From Acetobacter vaccinii (GTDB lineage: Bacteria; Pseudomonadota; Alphaproteobacteria; Acetobacterales; Acetobacteraceae): DNA of 64,000 nt. Shown here one piece after another: positions 36,248 through 44,407 of this stretch. A program made the translations under genes and the position numbers. The notes beneath the pieces were generated by a model. That model did no database searches. It was not told where the DNA came from and was given only the letters and a program-made list of their open reading frames with translations. The stretch is from contig NZ_CP043506.1 in the NCBI RefSeq assembly GCF_008365315.1, forward strand, positions 929,001 through 993,000, in the 5' to 3' direction. Position 1 is the stretch's first letter, and each line of letters begins with the position of its first letter.

Positions 36248-37012
36248 ATGGCTAGGGTCTGCCCCATTCTGCCACATCCGAGCGTGTACCCTGCCATGAC
36301 CGAGCGTTTTGCCCCTTCCACCCAACGCTGGCGCAGCCTCCTGCGGCCAGAACGTCTTTCCGGCCAGGGCCGCTACCGCGCCCTGCTTGTCGCCCTTGGG
36401 GGCGGGGTTGGGGTGGGCCTGACCTTTGCGTTGGGAAAACTGTTTGTACCCGCAAGCCTGCCTGCCATTGTGGCCCCCATCGGGGCCTCTGCCGTGCTGG
36501 TCTTTGCCGTACCGGCAAGCCCGCTAGCCACTCCGCGGGCCGTTGTGCTGGGTAATACCCTGTCGGCGGCAGTCGGGGTCGGGGTCGGCCTGCTGGCCGG
36601 GGCTGGCCCCCTGGCCGCAACACTGGCGCTGTTTCTGGCCCTGGCGGTTATGGCGGCCACCCGTTGCCTGCACCCACCCGGCGGGGCTGCGGCACTGACC
36701 GGGGTTCTGGTCTCCCCCATGCTGCCAGCCCTGCCCATGGCCCTGGCTTTTCCGTTACTGCCCGTTGCCCTTAACTCCATCATGCTGGTGCTATGCGGGA
36801 TTGGCTTCCACCGCCTGACCGGGCACAGCTACCCCCATCAGGCCGCCCCGGCACGCCCACCCGAAACCCCGCAGCCTGCCATTCGCACCGATGATATTGC
36901 CGCAGCTCTGGCCGAACTGGACGAAGTTTACGACATCGCCCCCGAGGATTTGGAAAAAGTACTGGCTCTGGCCAGCACACACGCAACCCGCCGTACCCAA
37001 ACCCGCCGCTAA
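36248..37012 (+). CDS. HPP family membrane protein
   Basis: 254 aa with four to five membrane helices (about residues 45-185). It shows the family name motif in 'ATRCLHPPGGAAALTGVL', and 'PIGASAVLVFAVPASPLATPRAVVLGN' (read in parts), both diagnostic. HPP proteins in plants and cyanobacteria have been linked to nitrite transport. No CBS domains follow; instead a 60-residue tail ends in 'YDIAPEDLEKVLALASTH'. A start at 36296 (M17) is equally possible because neither ATG has a clear ribosome site. Its place next to hmp/nsrR may mean a nitrogen-oxide link, but this is inference. Confidence 0.85.
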   Translation: MARVCPILPHPSVYPAMTERFAPSTQRWRSLLRPERLSGQGRYRALLVALGGGVGVGLTFALGKLFVPASLPAIVAPIGASAVLVFAVPASPLATPRAVVLGNTLSAAVGVGVGLLAGAGPLAATLALFLALAVMAATRCLHPPGGAAALTGVLVSPMLPALPMALAFPLLPVALNSIMLVLCGIGFHRLTGHSYPHQAAPARPPETPQPAIRTDDIAAALAELDEVYDIAPEDLEKVLALASTHATRRTQTRR

Positions 37013-37101
37013 ACGCAGAACACACCCCCGCTCCATCATATTTACAAACACCCCCCCTCATGGGACCGTACCGGGATCGTAACCCTTATGGATTGATACC
37101 C

Positions 37102-37437
37102 ATGAAACGCATGTTCATGATTGCAGGTCTTCTGCTGGCTGGCGGCACAGCCCACGCTGCCGGGCAGGTCTATACTGGCTCTTTTGAAGGTGGCAGCGGC
37201 CAGCTTGAACTCAACGGCAAGACAGCTACCCTGTCCATGGGGTCATCAAACTGCATGGGCATGCTGGGGCACGCCCCGTTCGTGCGCAATGGCAATACGA
37301 TTGAAATCACACAGCCCAGCAAAAGCCATGGTCCTGCCTGCCACGTCAAGCTGACGGTCAAGGGCAACAAGGTCATCAACAGTCAGGAAGAAAACTGTTC
37401 CGAATGGCACGGCGCAAGCTGTTCCTTCAACGGCTGA
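37102..37437 (+). CDS. Small secreted cysteine-containing protein
   Basis: 111 aa from the ATG at 37102, where a signal peptide begins ('MKRMFMIAGLLLAGGTAHA-A'); an earlier in-frame ATG (37060) adds 14 residues. The mature 90 residues have four Cys ('SNCMG', 'PACHV', 'ENCSEW', 'ASCSF'), consistent with two disulfides, and beta-strand-rich composition. I do not recognise a family. It is likely periplasmic and is followed directly by a hairpin terminator. Confidence 0.7.
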   Translation: MKRMFMIAGLLLAGGTAHAAGQVYTGSFEGGSGQLELNGKTATLSMGSSNCMGMLGHAPFVRNGNTIEITQPSKSHGPACHVKLTVKGNKVINSQEENCSEWHGASCSFNG

Positions 37438-37443
37438 TACCGT

Positions 37444-37466
37444 GGGCGTGGTACAATGCCACGCCC
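37444..37466 (+). terminator. Hairpin after the small secreted protein gene
   Basis: GGGCGTGG (37444-37451) pairs with CCACGCCC (37459-37466) around a 7-base loop, 7 bp after the stop codon. No strong U-tract follows (TCTGCC). Confidence 0.5.
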
Positions 37467-37694
37467 TCTGCCGCACCACATACTGCATGGCCATGTGATG
37501 CGGCACGCCTCCTGCATGAGAGGCAGATAACCCCAGACCACCCTTTGCAAAAGAATTTTGGTTTTTGAGGGTTTTTGAAAATTTACAGAGCAACCTACTG
37601 CTCTACTGTTGAAAAAAACCTGCCAAATTCAAACCCAATGACCCACGCTGGTATGGTATACCTGCGGCTCACACTGACCACGCCCCAAGAGAGC

Positions 37695-38135
37695 CTATGC
37701 TGCGGGGGTTTCATCCACTGCACGGGGGCGGCCATCCGGCCCAAGAGCAACAAATGTAAAGCGCCCGTGGGTGACCTTCTGACGGATGGATGTACGGCGC
37801 ACACGCCGCACGGCTTCCACCTCGATCGTAATGGACGTGCGCCCGACCTTGAGGATGCGGGTATAAACATTCAGCTCATCCCCCACCGTCATGGGACGAT
37901 GGAAGACAAGCCCATCAATCGCCACTGTCGCGCATTTACAGCCTGCCCTGTCCTCGGCCGCGGTGCTGGCTGCAAGGTCCATGTGCGAGGCAACCCACCC
38001 CCCAAAAACATCGCCTGCGGCATTGGTGTCGCGCCGCATGGCCACCACCCGGACGGCAAGATTGCCATCGTTGGTCCAGGCGCTTTGTTCCGTATCGGCC
38101 ACAGTCGATGCTCCCCATAAGTTGGTAGCACACAC
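37695..38135 (-). CDS. Acyl-CoA thioesterase, YciA-like hotdog protein
   Basis: 146 aa single hotdog domain. It has 'AMRRDTNAAGDVFGGWVASHMDLAAS' (read in parts), the catalytic Asp-containing loop of the YciA/acyl-CoA hydrolase family, and 'VFHRPMTVGDELNVYTRILKVGRTSITIEVEA' in the second half. It hydrolyses acyl-CoA to free acid and CoA. The start at 38135 is a guess; conserved sequence begins only about 25 residues later and a GTG near 38099 is an alternative. It stands alone. Confidence 0.85.
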   Translation of the reverse strand: MCATNLWGASTVADTEQSAWTNDGNLAVRVVAMRRDTNAAGDVFGGWVASHMDLAASTAAEDRAGCKCATVAIDGLVFHRPMTVGDELNVYTRILKVGRTSITIEVEAVRRVRRTSIRQKVTHGRFTFVALGPDGRPRAVDETPAA

Positions 38136-38241
38136 GCTAGCGTAATCAGCGCCGTGAAACCAATAACGCCCGCATGAGCAGGACAGATTTTCCTGCCCGC
38201 CAAACAGCGGATGCCGGGCGACACTACGCGCCCGCGAAGGG

Positions 38242-39204
38242 TCAGGGGATCATACCTGACAGTTTGGCATATTCATGCGGTGGCAGACCATACAGAACAT
38301 CCACCCCGTCGGTCCTGTCGGCCATGCTCAGGCAGATTTCATCCAGTGTAGCTTTGTACAGGGCCTGCAAATCCCGCAGGGCGGCATAAGGGTCCTTGAT
38401 AAAATTCTTGTGCTGATAAAAGGTCTGGTTATCGTTGATATGCAGCGGAAAATACGGATAGGAAATTGGAATATATTCCGACCTTTCCTTAAGATTTCCG
38501 ACAATACCACCTGCCATGATATGTTTTTGCAGATTGTCGCCTTCCTTCATCAACCGGGGCCAGGCATCCCGCGCGTGGGAATAGGAGGCCAGCTTGTGCT
38601 TTAACGCCTCCACCCCACCCAGATGGGTAAAGTGCCACCCGGCATCGGGCAGGATAAACTGCTCCCCCTCCCCCGCCAGCACAGTGTCGAGACCGCTGCG
38701 GTCCCAGCGGAACTGGGCAATATGGTCTATTCTGCCCAAAAACCTGTTGGTCACGGCATACGCGGCCCGCCAGCCATCGGGGGCCTGACGCAGGTTCATG
38801 TAAAACTGGAACATAGGCATATCAAAAATGGCAATGCCCTGTAGCCCCCGCACACGCTCTATACTGCTGGCCCGCAGGATTTCATCAGCATCGGAAATAA
38901 TAAACACATCATCATCCGCCGCCTGTGCCGCCACCTTTAACAGGGAGTGGCGCTGGTGGTACTCCCGCTCAAAAGGGTCATGGTGGTCGGGCATGTCATC
39001 GACAATGCAATGGATGATCTTGTCGCGGTAACGCTCATAACGCTGGCTGTTTTCAAGAAAAAACAGAGGTTTGGGGCGGCCCATGAAATCTGTTGTGGAT
39101 TCACTGATAACAAAAAAATCAACCGCCTCGTATTCCTGACTCATCTTGATATCAAGAATGTCCAGCTCATTGAAAAACGGAAAACAATTATAGACCTTAG
39201 ACAT
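38242..39204 (-). CDS. Glycosyltransferase family 17 protein
   Basis: 320 aa. N-terminal 'VYNCFPFFNELDILDIKM', 'ISESTTDFMGRPKPLFF' and the 'IISDADEIL' metal-binding DxD-like motif are diagnostic for GT17, whose eukaryotic members add bisecting N-acetylglucosamine. The C-terminal half has 'GWHFTHLGGVEALKHKLASYSH', also conserved in bacterial homologues. It probably decorates a surface polysaccharide or glycan. It is isolated, transcribed opposite to holA's neighbours' plus-strand flank and not part of an obvious glycan cluster. Confidence 0.88.
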   Translation of the reverse strand: MSKVYNCFPFFNELDILDIKMSQEYEAVDFFVISESTTDFMGRPKPLFFLENSQRYERYRDKIIHCIVDDMPDHHDPFEREYHQRHSLLKVAAQAADDDVFIISDADEILRASSIERVRGLQGIAIFDMPMFQFYMNLRQAPDGWRAAYAVTNRFLGRIDHIAQFRWDRSGLDTVLAGEGEQFILPDAGWHFTHLGGVEALKHKLASYSHARDAWPRLMKEGDNLQKHIMAGGIVGNLKERSEYIPISYPYFPLHINDNQTFYQHKNFIKDPYAALRDLQALYKATLDEICLSMADRTDGVDVLYGLPPHEYAKLSGMIP

Positions 39205-39318
39205 GCCCCTGCCTTGCGCGCATCACTCGTCCGGCGGGAAGCCTAGGCTGTTTGGGTATCTATTCTGTTTATTTTTGCCAAGATCAGGAAAAAACCTGCC
39301 CCGGCCAACCTGCAAACC

Positions 39319-40326
39319 TTAGTGCGACCGCGCAGCACGGGCCGCCAGCACGGCAACCTGCCTGCGGCACAGCAGGGCATCGGACGCGCCTGTCTGCTTG
39401 CAGGCCAGTTCCAGCGCCTGCCACGTGGCTGTCTCCTGCGTTAATGCAGGCAGGCTCCAGGCATCCAGCGCCCGGCCAAAACTAGCAGTACGCTTGAAAA
39501 ACACCGGCGGTCGCAGGCTCTTGAGAGCATCGGCCCGCGCAGCCCCCTCCGCCATGGCCGCCCGTACCCGCCGCAGACGGTGCAGGTGCGACAAAAAAGC
39601 GCGGATAATGGCAATCGGGCTTGTGCCTTCGGCCAGGGCGCGTTCCAGCGCCAGATCCGCCTCGGCCCGTTTGCCCTCGGTTGCGGCAAACGCAGCATCT
39701 TCCAACGAAATGCTGCCCGCATCGCCAATGCAGGCACGGGCATCCTCCAGGGTCAGGGTGCCTGTGTCCCCTGCGTACAGGGCCAGCTTTTCCATCTCGC
39801 TACGCGCTGCCGCCCGGTCCGCCCCAAGGCGGATCGCAAGCCAGTGCAGGGCGTCGGGTTCCACCCGCACATGGCGGGCTGCGAGCATGCTGGTCATGCT
39901 GGCCTCCAGCGTGCGGCCTTCCTCCGGGTAACAGCCAATGGAGGCACAGTCCTGCCGGGATTCCAACAAGGCGCGCAATTTGGAGCGGGAAGGCAGGCCC
40001 TGCGCCTCCAGCACCACCAGCGTATCGGTCTGTTCTGCCAGCACCGTCTGCACGGCCCGCAGCAATGCGTCGGAGGCATCACGCACACGCACAGCCCGCC
40101 GCCCGCCCATAAGGGACAGGGCTGTTGCCTCCTCCTCCAGCCGGGCATGTGTCTCACGGTCGAGCACGGCGACGCGGAAAGGATCGTCCACACTGCCTGC
40201 CACATGGCGCACGGCATCACGCGCGCGCTCCTGGATCAGGCCCGTATCCTCCCCATGCAGCAGGATAACCCGCCAGGCACCGGGGTCGGCCAGGACACGG
40301 GGCAGGTTCCTGGCATCTATCTTCAT
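39319..40326 (-). CDS. holA: DNA polymerase III subunit delta
   Basis: 335 aa clamp-loader subunit that opens the sliding clamp. It begins 'MKIDARNLPRVLADPGAWRVILLHGEDTG' (read in parts) and has the delta-family 'LLHGEDTGLIQERA' loop, a RecQ-like middle region and the C-terminal collar 'AEGTSPIAIIRAFLSHLHRL'. It is the last gene of leuS-lptE-holA, an order common in Alphaproteobacteria, 15 bp after lptE. Confidence 0.93.
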   Translation of the reverse strand: MKIDARNLPRVLADPGAWRVILLHGEDTGLIQERARDAVRHVAGSVDDPFRVAVLDRETHARLEEEATALSLMGGRRAVRVRDASDALLRAVQTVLAEQTDTLVVLEAQGLPSRSKLRALLESRQDCASIGCYPEEGRTLEASMTSMLAARHVRVEPDALHWLAIRLGADRAAARSEMEKLALYAGDTGTLTLEDARACIGDAGSISLEDAAFAATEGKRAEADLALERALAEGTSPIAIIRAFLSHLHRLRRVRAAMAEGAARADALKSLRPPVFFKRTASFGRALDAWSLPALTQETATWQALELACKQTGASDALLCRRQVAVLAARAARSH

Positions 40327-40341
40327 GCTGCGTCCGCCGCC

Positions 40342-41040
40342 TTAGAAGCGCCCGGCACCGGACGGTCCACGCCCTGTGGCCATATCGGGCACAGCGTCCT
40401 CGCCTTCCTGCTCCATCGGGGTCATGTTGGAGGATTCGGGCATGGCGTTGGGCAGGGGGTAGAAAGCGCGCGCTTTGGGTGCTGTCACCGAGGCTGGCTG
40501 CACACGGGTGCGGAACCACGTTGCAACCTGCTGTGTAATTTCCGCCCCCAGCGCCTGCGCCACACGGCCCAGTGTTGTCTCGTCATTCAGCGTCTGGGCA
40601 AAAAACTGCTCATACGTCACGGTGTAACCGTCCAGCGTCTGGGCATCGCCCTGAGCCAGCAGTTCGGGGTGTTCGGCGACTGTAAAAAGCTGCCAGTGAG
40701 CACGCCCAACCACCCGTGTACGGCCGGATGTGTTGTCGGCGTGGATGTCGATACTTTCCGCCCCAAAGTTGGGCTGCACACGCAGAGTGTACTGGTGGGG
40801 GTCTTCCGGCCCGTCACCCGCCATCTGGGTTTGCAGGGCCTGACGCAACTGCTGCCCCGCCCGGTCGGGAATATTGGCGACGTAAATGTCCTTAAGGTCA
40901 TCCGCCACGGCAACATGGTTCGCCCCTTCCCCATAGAGCGGGTGGAAGCCGCAGCCTGCCAGCAGCACCGGCAGGCCCGCAAGCGGGACCAGGGCCAGTG
41001 CCGCGCGCGACAGGCGCAGGACGGAACGAACCGCGCGCAT
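40342..41040 (-). CDS. lptE: LPS-assembly lipoprotein LptE
   Basis: 232 aa outer-membrane lipoprotein that plugs LptD. The signal ends in the lipobox Leu-Ala-Gly-Cys30, followed by 'GFHPLYG', the usual alphaproteobacterial LptE start. The C-terminus has a longer tail (about residues 190-232) with 'MTPMEQEGEDAVPDMATGRG', unlike most homologues. The start codon overlaps the leuS stop by one base. Confidence 0.9.
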   Translation of the reverse strand: MRAVRSVLRLSRAALALVPLAGLPVLLAGCGFHPLYGEGANHVAVADDLKDIYVANIPDRAGQQLRQALQTQMAGDGPEDPHQYTLRVQPNFGAESIDIHADNTSGRTRVVGRAHWQLFTVAEHPELLAQGDAQTLDGYTVTYEQFFAQTLNDETTLGRVAQALGAEITQQVATWFRTRVQPASVTAPKARAFYPLPNAMPESSNMTPMEQEGEDAVPDMATGRGPSGAGRF

Positions 41041-43664
41041 CAGCCCGCAACCACAAAGTTGACGATGCGGTTGGGCACATGCACCCGTTTGACAATGCGC
41101 TTGCCTTCCAGCAGCCGCGCCACGTTGGGTTCGGCCTCTGCTCGGGCCAGTACGGTGGCGGCGTCTTCATCAGGCTGAGCCTCGATTGTGCCACGCAGCT
41201 TGCCCAGAATCTGCACCGCAATGGTGACACTGGTAGCCACCAGCAGGTTCGGCTGGGCCTCGGGCCAGGGCTGGGTGGCGGCAAGGCCATCAGCCGGGCA
41301 GAGGCGGGCAAACATTTCCTCAGCCAGATGCGGCATCATGGGGGCGCACAGCAGGCACAGGGTGCGGGCGGCCTCATAACGCGCAAAAGCCAGACCATCG
41401 ACCGCACCCAGCTTTTCAGACTCGGCCAGGGCGGAGGTCAGCTCGTGGATACGGGCCACAGCCACGTTAATGGCAAAGCCTTCCAGCGCATCGGTCACAG
41501 CAGCAATGGTCCGGTGCGTAACCCGGCGCAGGGCATCAGCCTGGGAGGCAATCGCCCCTGTCGGCAGGGCAACGCCCCCTGCGGGCAGCTCGGCCGCAAC
41601 TGCGCCAACACTGCGGAACAGGCGCTGTGAGAAACGGGCAGCACCCGCAACACCCGCCTCGGTCCATTCCATATCACGCTCGGGCGGGCTGTCGGACAGC
41701 ACAAACCAGCGGGCCGTGTCTGCCCCAAAGCGCTCGATAATGGCCACCGGGGCCACCGTGTTGCGCTTGGACTTGGACATTTTTTCCACCCGTCCAACGG
41801 TCACGGCCTCGCCCGTGTCCCGCCGCACGACACCCTCCGCCGTGCGCTCAACCTCTTCTGGGTAGAGCCAGTGGCCTGCACTGTCCTTGTAGCTTTCGTG
41901 GCTGACCATGCCCTGGGTAAACAACCCGGCAAAAGGTTCATCCACATTCAGGTGGCCAGTACGGTGCATGGCGCGGGTAAAGAAGCGAGCATACAGCAGG
42001 TGCAGGATAGCGTGCTCAATCCCGCCAATATACTGGTCCACCGCCAGCCAGCCATCAGCCGCGTCACGCACCGTAGGAGTGGCAGCATGAGGGGCGGTAA
42101 AGCGGGCAAAATACCACGAGCTGTCGACAAACGTGTCAAACGTATCTGTCTCACGCGTGGCGGGCTTGCCGCAGCATGGGCAGGTGGTGTGCTTCCAGCT
42201 TGGGTGATGGTCCAGCGGGTTGCCCGGTTTGTCGAAAGTCACGTCCTCGGGCAGTTTGACTGGCAGCTGGTCCTGCGGCACCGGCACAGGGCCACAATCG
42301 GGGCAGTGAATGACCGGAATCGGGCAGCCCCAGTACCGCTGGCGGGAAATACCCCAGTCGCGCAGCCGCCAGTTAACAACCCCTTCCCCCACGCCCTGTG
42401 CCTGCAGGCGCGCAATAGCGGCACTGCGGGCCTCCTGCGTGGACAGGCCATTGAGGAAGTCGGAATTGATCATGCTGCCATCGCCCGTATAGGCGTGGGC
42501 ACCCACGGTATAATCCGCCGCGTCCTTGCCGGGGGGCAGCACCACCGGGGTAACGGGCAGATCGTATTTATGGGCAAAGTCCAGATCGCGCTGATCACCG
42601 CCAGGGCAACCAAACAGTGCGCCCGTGCCATAGTCCATCAGCACAAAATTGGCGATCCAGACCGGGAAGCTGGCATCCAGGAACGGATGGGCCACGCGCA
42701 GGCCGGTGTCAAAACCGCGTTTTTCAGCCGTTTCAACAGCTTCGACCGATGTGCCAAGCCTGCGGCATTCTGCCACAAACTCAGCTGCTTCAGCATTCTG
42801 CCGGGCAACCCAGGCCGCCAGCGGGTGGTCGGGCGCAATCGCCAGAAACGACATGCCAAACAATGTGTCGGGGCGGGTGGTAAACACCTCGACCTCGCCC
42901 AGACCATCGTCCAGTGCTGCCGGGGGCTGGTGCAGGGCAAAGCGCACCTTGGCCCCTTCGGACCGGCCGATCCAGCGTTCCTGCATGGTGCGGACACGTT
43001 CTGGCCAGCGGTCCAGTGTGTCCAGCCCTTTGAGCAGGTCTTCTGCAAAATCTGTAATCCGCAGGAACCACTGGGAGAGCTGTTTTTTCTCGATCAGTGC
43101 GCCAGAGCGCCAGCCCCGGCCGTCCACCACCTGTTCGTTGGCCAGCACGGTCTGATCCACCGGGTCCCAGTTGACCCAGCTTTCACGCCGCTCCACCAGC
43201 CCGGCCTGCATGAAGTCCAGAAACAGCTGCTGCTGCTTGCCGTAGTATTCGGGCAGGCAGGTTGCAATTTCCCGGTCCCAGTTGAGGGAGAAGCCAAGCC
43301 GCTGCAAAGTGGTGCGCATGGTGGCAATATTGGCCAGCGTCCATTCCTGCGGGTGGACACCGCGCTCACGCGCAGCGTTTTCAGCAGGCAGGCCAAAGGC
43401 GTCCCACCCCATGGGGTGCAGCACGCTGTAGCCACGGGCACGCTTGTAACGGGCAATCACATCACCCAGCGCGTAATTGCGCACATGCCCCATGTGCAAC
43501 TGCCCCGACGGGTAGGGGAACATTTCCAGCACGTAGTATTTGGGCCGGTCAGCCGGGGGAATATCGGGCACGGTAAAAATACCGGCCTTGTCCCATTTGG
43601 CCTGCCACTTGGGCTCGACGGCGTGAAAGTCATAAATCGGAGAGGCGCTGGAAGTCTGGGACAT
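41040..43664 (-). CDS. leuS: Leucyl-tRNA synthetase
   Basis: 874 aa, standard bacterial length. Class I signature HMGH (57-60, in '[19 protein letters not shown]') and KMSKS ('[12 protein letters not shown]') are intact. The CP1 editing domain contains '[22 protein letters not shown]' (read in parts) with the threonine-rich editing peptide, and '[13 protein letters not shown]' precedes the KMSKS half. It charges tRNA-Leu. First gene of the leuS-lptE-holA unit. Confidence 0.97.
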   Translation of the reverse strand: MSQTSSASPIYDFHAVEPKWQAKWDKAGIFTVPDIPPADRPKYYVLEMFPYPSGQLHMGHVRNYALGDVIARYKRARGYSVLHPMGWDAFGLPAENAARERGVHPQEWTLANIATMRTTLQRLGFSLNWDREIATCLPEYYGKQQQLFLDFMQAGLVERRESWVNWDPVDQTVLANEQVVDGRGWRSGALIEKKQLSQWFLRITDFAEDLLKGLDTLDRWPERVRTMQERWIGRSEGAKVRFALHQPPAALDDGLGEVEVFTTRPDTLFGMSFLAIAPDHPLAAWVARQNAEAAEFVAECRRLGTSVEAVETAEKRGFDTGLRVAHPFLDASFPVWIANFVLMDYGTGALFGCPGGDQRDLDFAHKYDLPVTPVVLPPGKDAADYTVGAHAYTGDGSMINSDFLNGLSTQEARSAAIARLQAQGVGEGVVNWRLRDWGISRQRYWGCPIPVIHCPDCGPVPVPQDQLPVKLPEDVTFDKPGNPLDHHPSWKHTTCPCCGKPATRETDTFDTFVDSSWYFARFTAPHAATPTVRDAADGWLAVDQYIGGIEHAILHLLYARFFTRAMHRTGHLNVDEPFAGLFTQGMVSHESYKDSAGHWLYPEEVERTAEGVVRRDTGEAVTVGRVEKMSKSKRNTVAPVAIIERFGADTARWFVLSDSPPERDMEWTEAGVAGAARFSQRLFRSVGAVAAELPAGGVALPTGAIASQADALRRVTHRTIAAVTDALEGFAINVAVARIHELTSALAESEKLGAVDGLAFARYEAARTLCLLCAPMMPHLAEEMFARLCPADGLAATQPWPEAQPNLLVATSVTIAVQILGKLRGTIEAQPDEDAATVLARAEAEPNVARLLEGKRIVKRVHVPNRIVNFVVAG

Positions 43665-43718
43665 GAAGCTTCTTGATACTGTCAGGGCAGGAAAAGGGTG
43701 CGGTCCGGGTGGCCGGGA

Positions 43719-44252
43719 TCAGTCCCGGTTGCCGTTATCGGAGCGCAGCTTGCGTGCGCGGGAGAGGATACGCCCCGCAATATCGGACGCCGTGTTGGGG
43801 GCGGGGGGGGTGTCCACCCATTCATTCCCTTCACGGGTCTGGCGGAACACGCTCAACCGCAGCGCGTCAGAGCGCAGGCGGCGGTCAAGAATAAACGCGG
43901 TGATCTTGAAGCGCTCACCATGGGTGGCGGGGGGCGTGTACCAGTCGGTCAGGATAATCCCACCCTCAGCATCGGCCGTGGCCACAGGCATAAAGGACAG
44001 CGTATCCAGCGCAGCACGCCACAGATAGGCATTAACACCGCTTTTCAGCGAGGCTTCACCCCCGGACGCACCACGATCTTCGGCCAGCAACTGGCTCCGG
44101 GGGGCAGACAGCCCGCTGCGCCCGTTGTCGGAGGAAAAACAGCCCCCCAGCAGGCCAACCCCGGCAAGGGCAAGCAGGCCAGCACGGCCAGGGACGAGAG
44201 TGGCGGAAAAGCGACCGGCGACAGCGCGACCGGACATGAGACGGCGAAGCAT
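43719..44252 (-). CDS. DUF3576 lipoprotein
   Basis: 177 aa from the ATG at 44252; the frame is open further upstream (to 44303), but the extra residues are not signal-like. The signal has the lipobox 'LLGGC' and the mature domain 'GVNAYLWRAALDTLSFMPVATADAEGGIILTDWY' (read in parts) is the DUF3576 signature, an alphaproteobacterial envelope protein commonly next to leuS. 'ERFKITAFILDRRLRSDALRLSVFRQ' follows. Function unknown; probably outer-membrane associated. It begins the leuS operon, 54 bp upstream. Confidence 0.88.
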   Translation of the reverse strand: MLRRLMSGRAVAGRFSATLVPGRAGLLALAGVGLLGGCFSSDNGRSGLSAPRSQLLAEDRGASGGEASLKSGVNAYLWRAALDTLSFMPVATADAEGGIILTDWYTPPATHGERFKITAFILDRRLRSDALRLSVFRQTREGNEWVDTPPAPNTASDIAGRILSRARKLRSDNGNRD

Positions 44253-44407
44253 GAGGGTACTGTGGCTCCTTGGGCGCTGGGATATCCGTCCTTCCCGGTC
44301 CACCGCTGAGCAGATGTCAGGACTGGCGGGCGGTGCGATAGGCTTTGCAAGCCTTCATATCCTCTCAACCCTGTCCCGCCAAGCGTCTGCTTGGTACTGT
44401 AGCGGTA

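Noticed and set aside
41871..43676. 601-codon plus-strand open frame opposite leuS
   Set aside because: Antisense of a complete leucyl-tRNA synthetase gene; His/Gln/Arg-rich translation with no domain.
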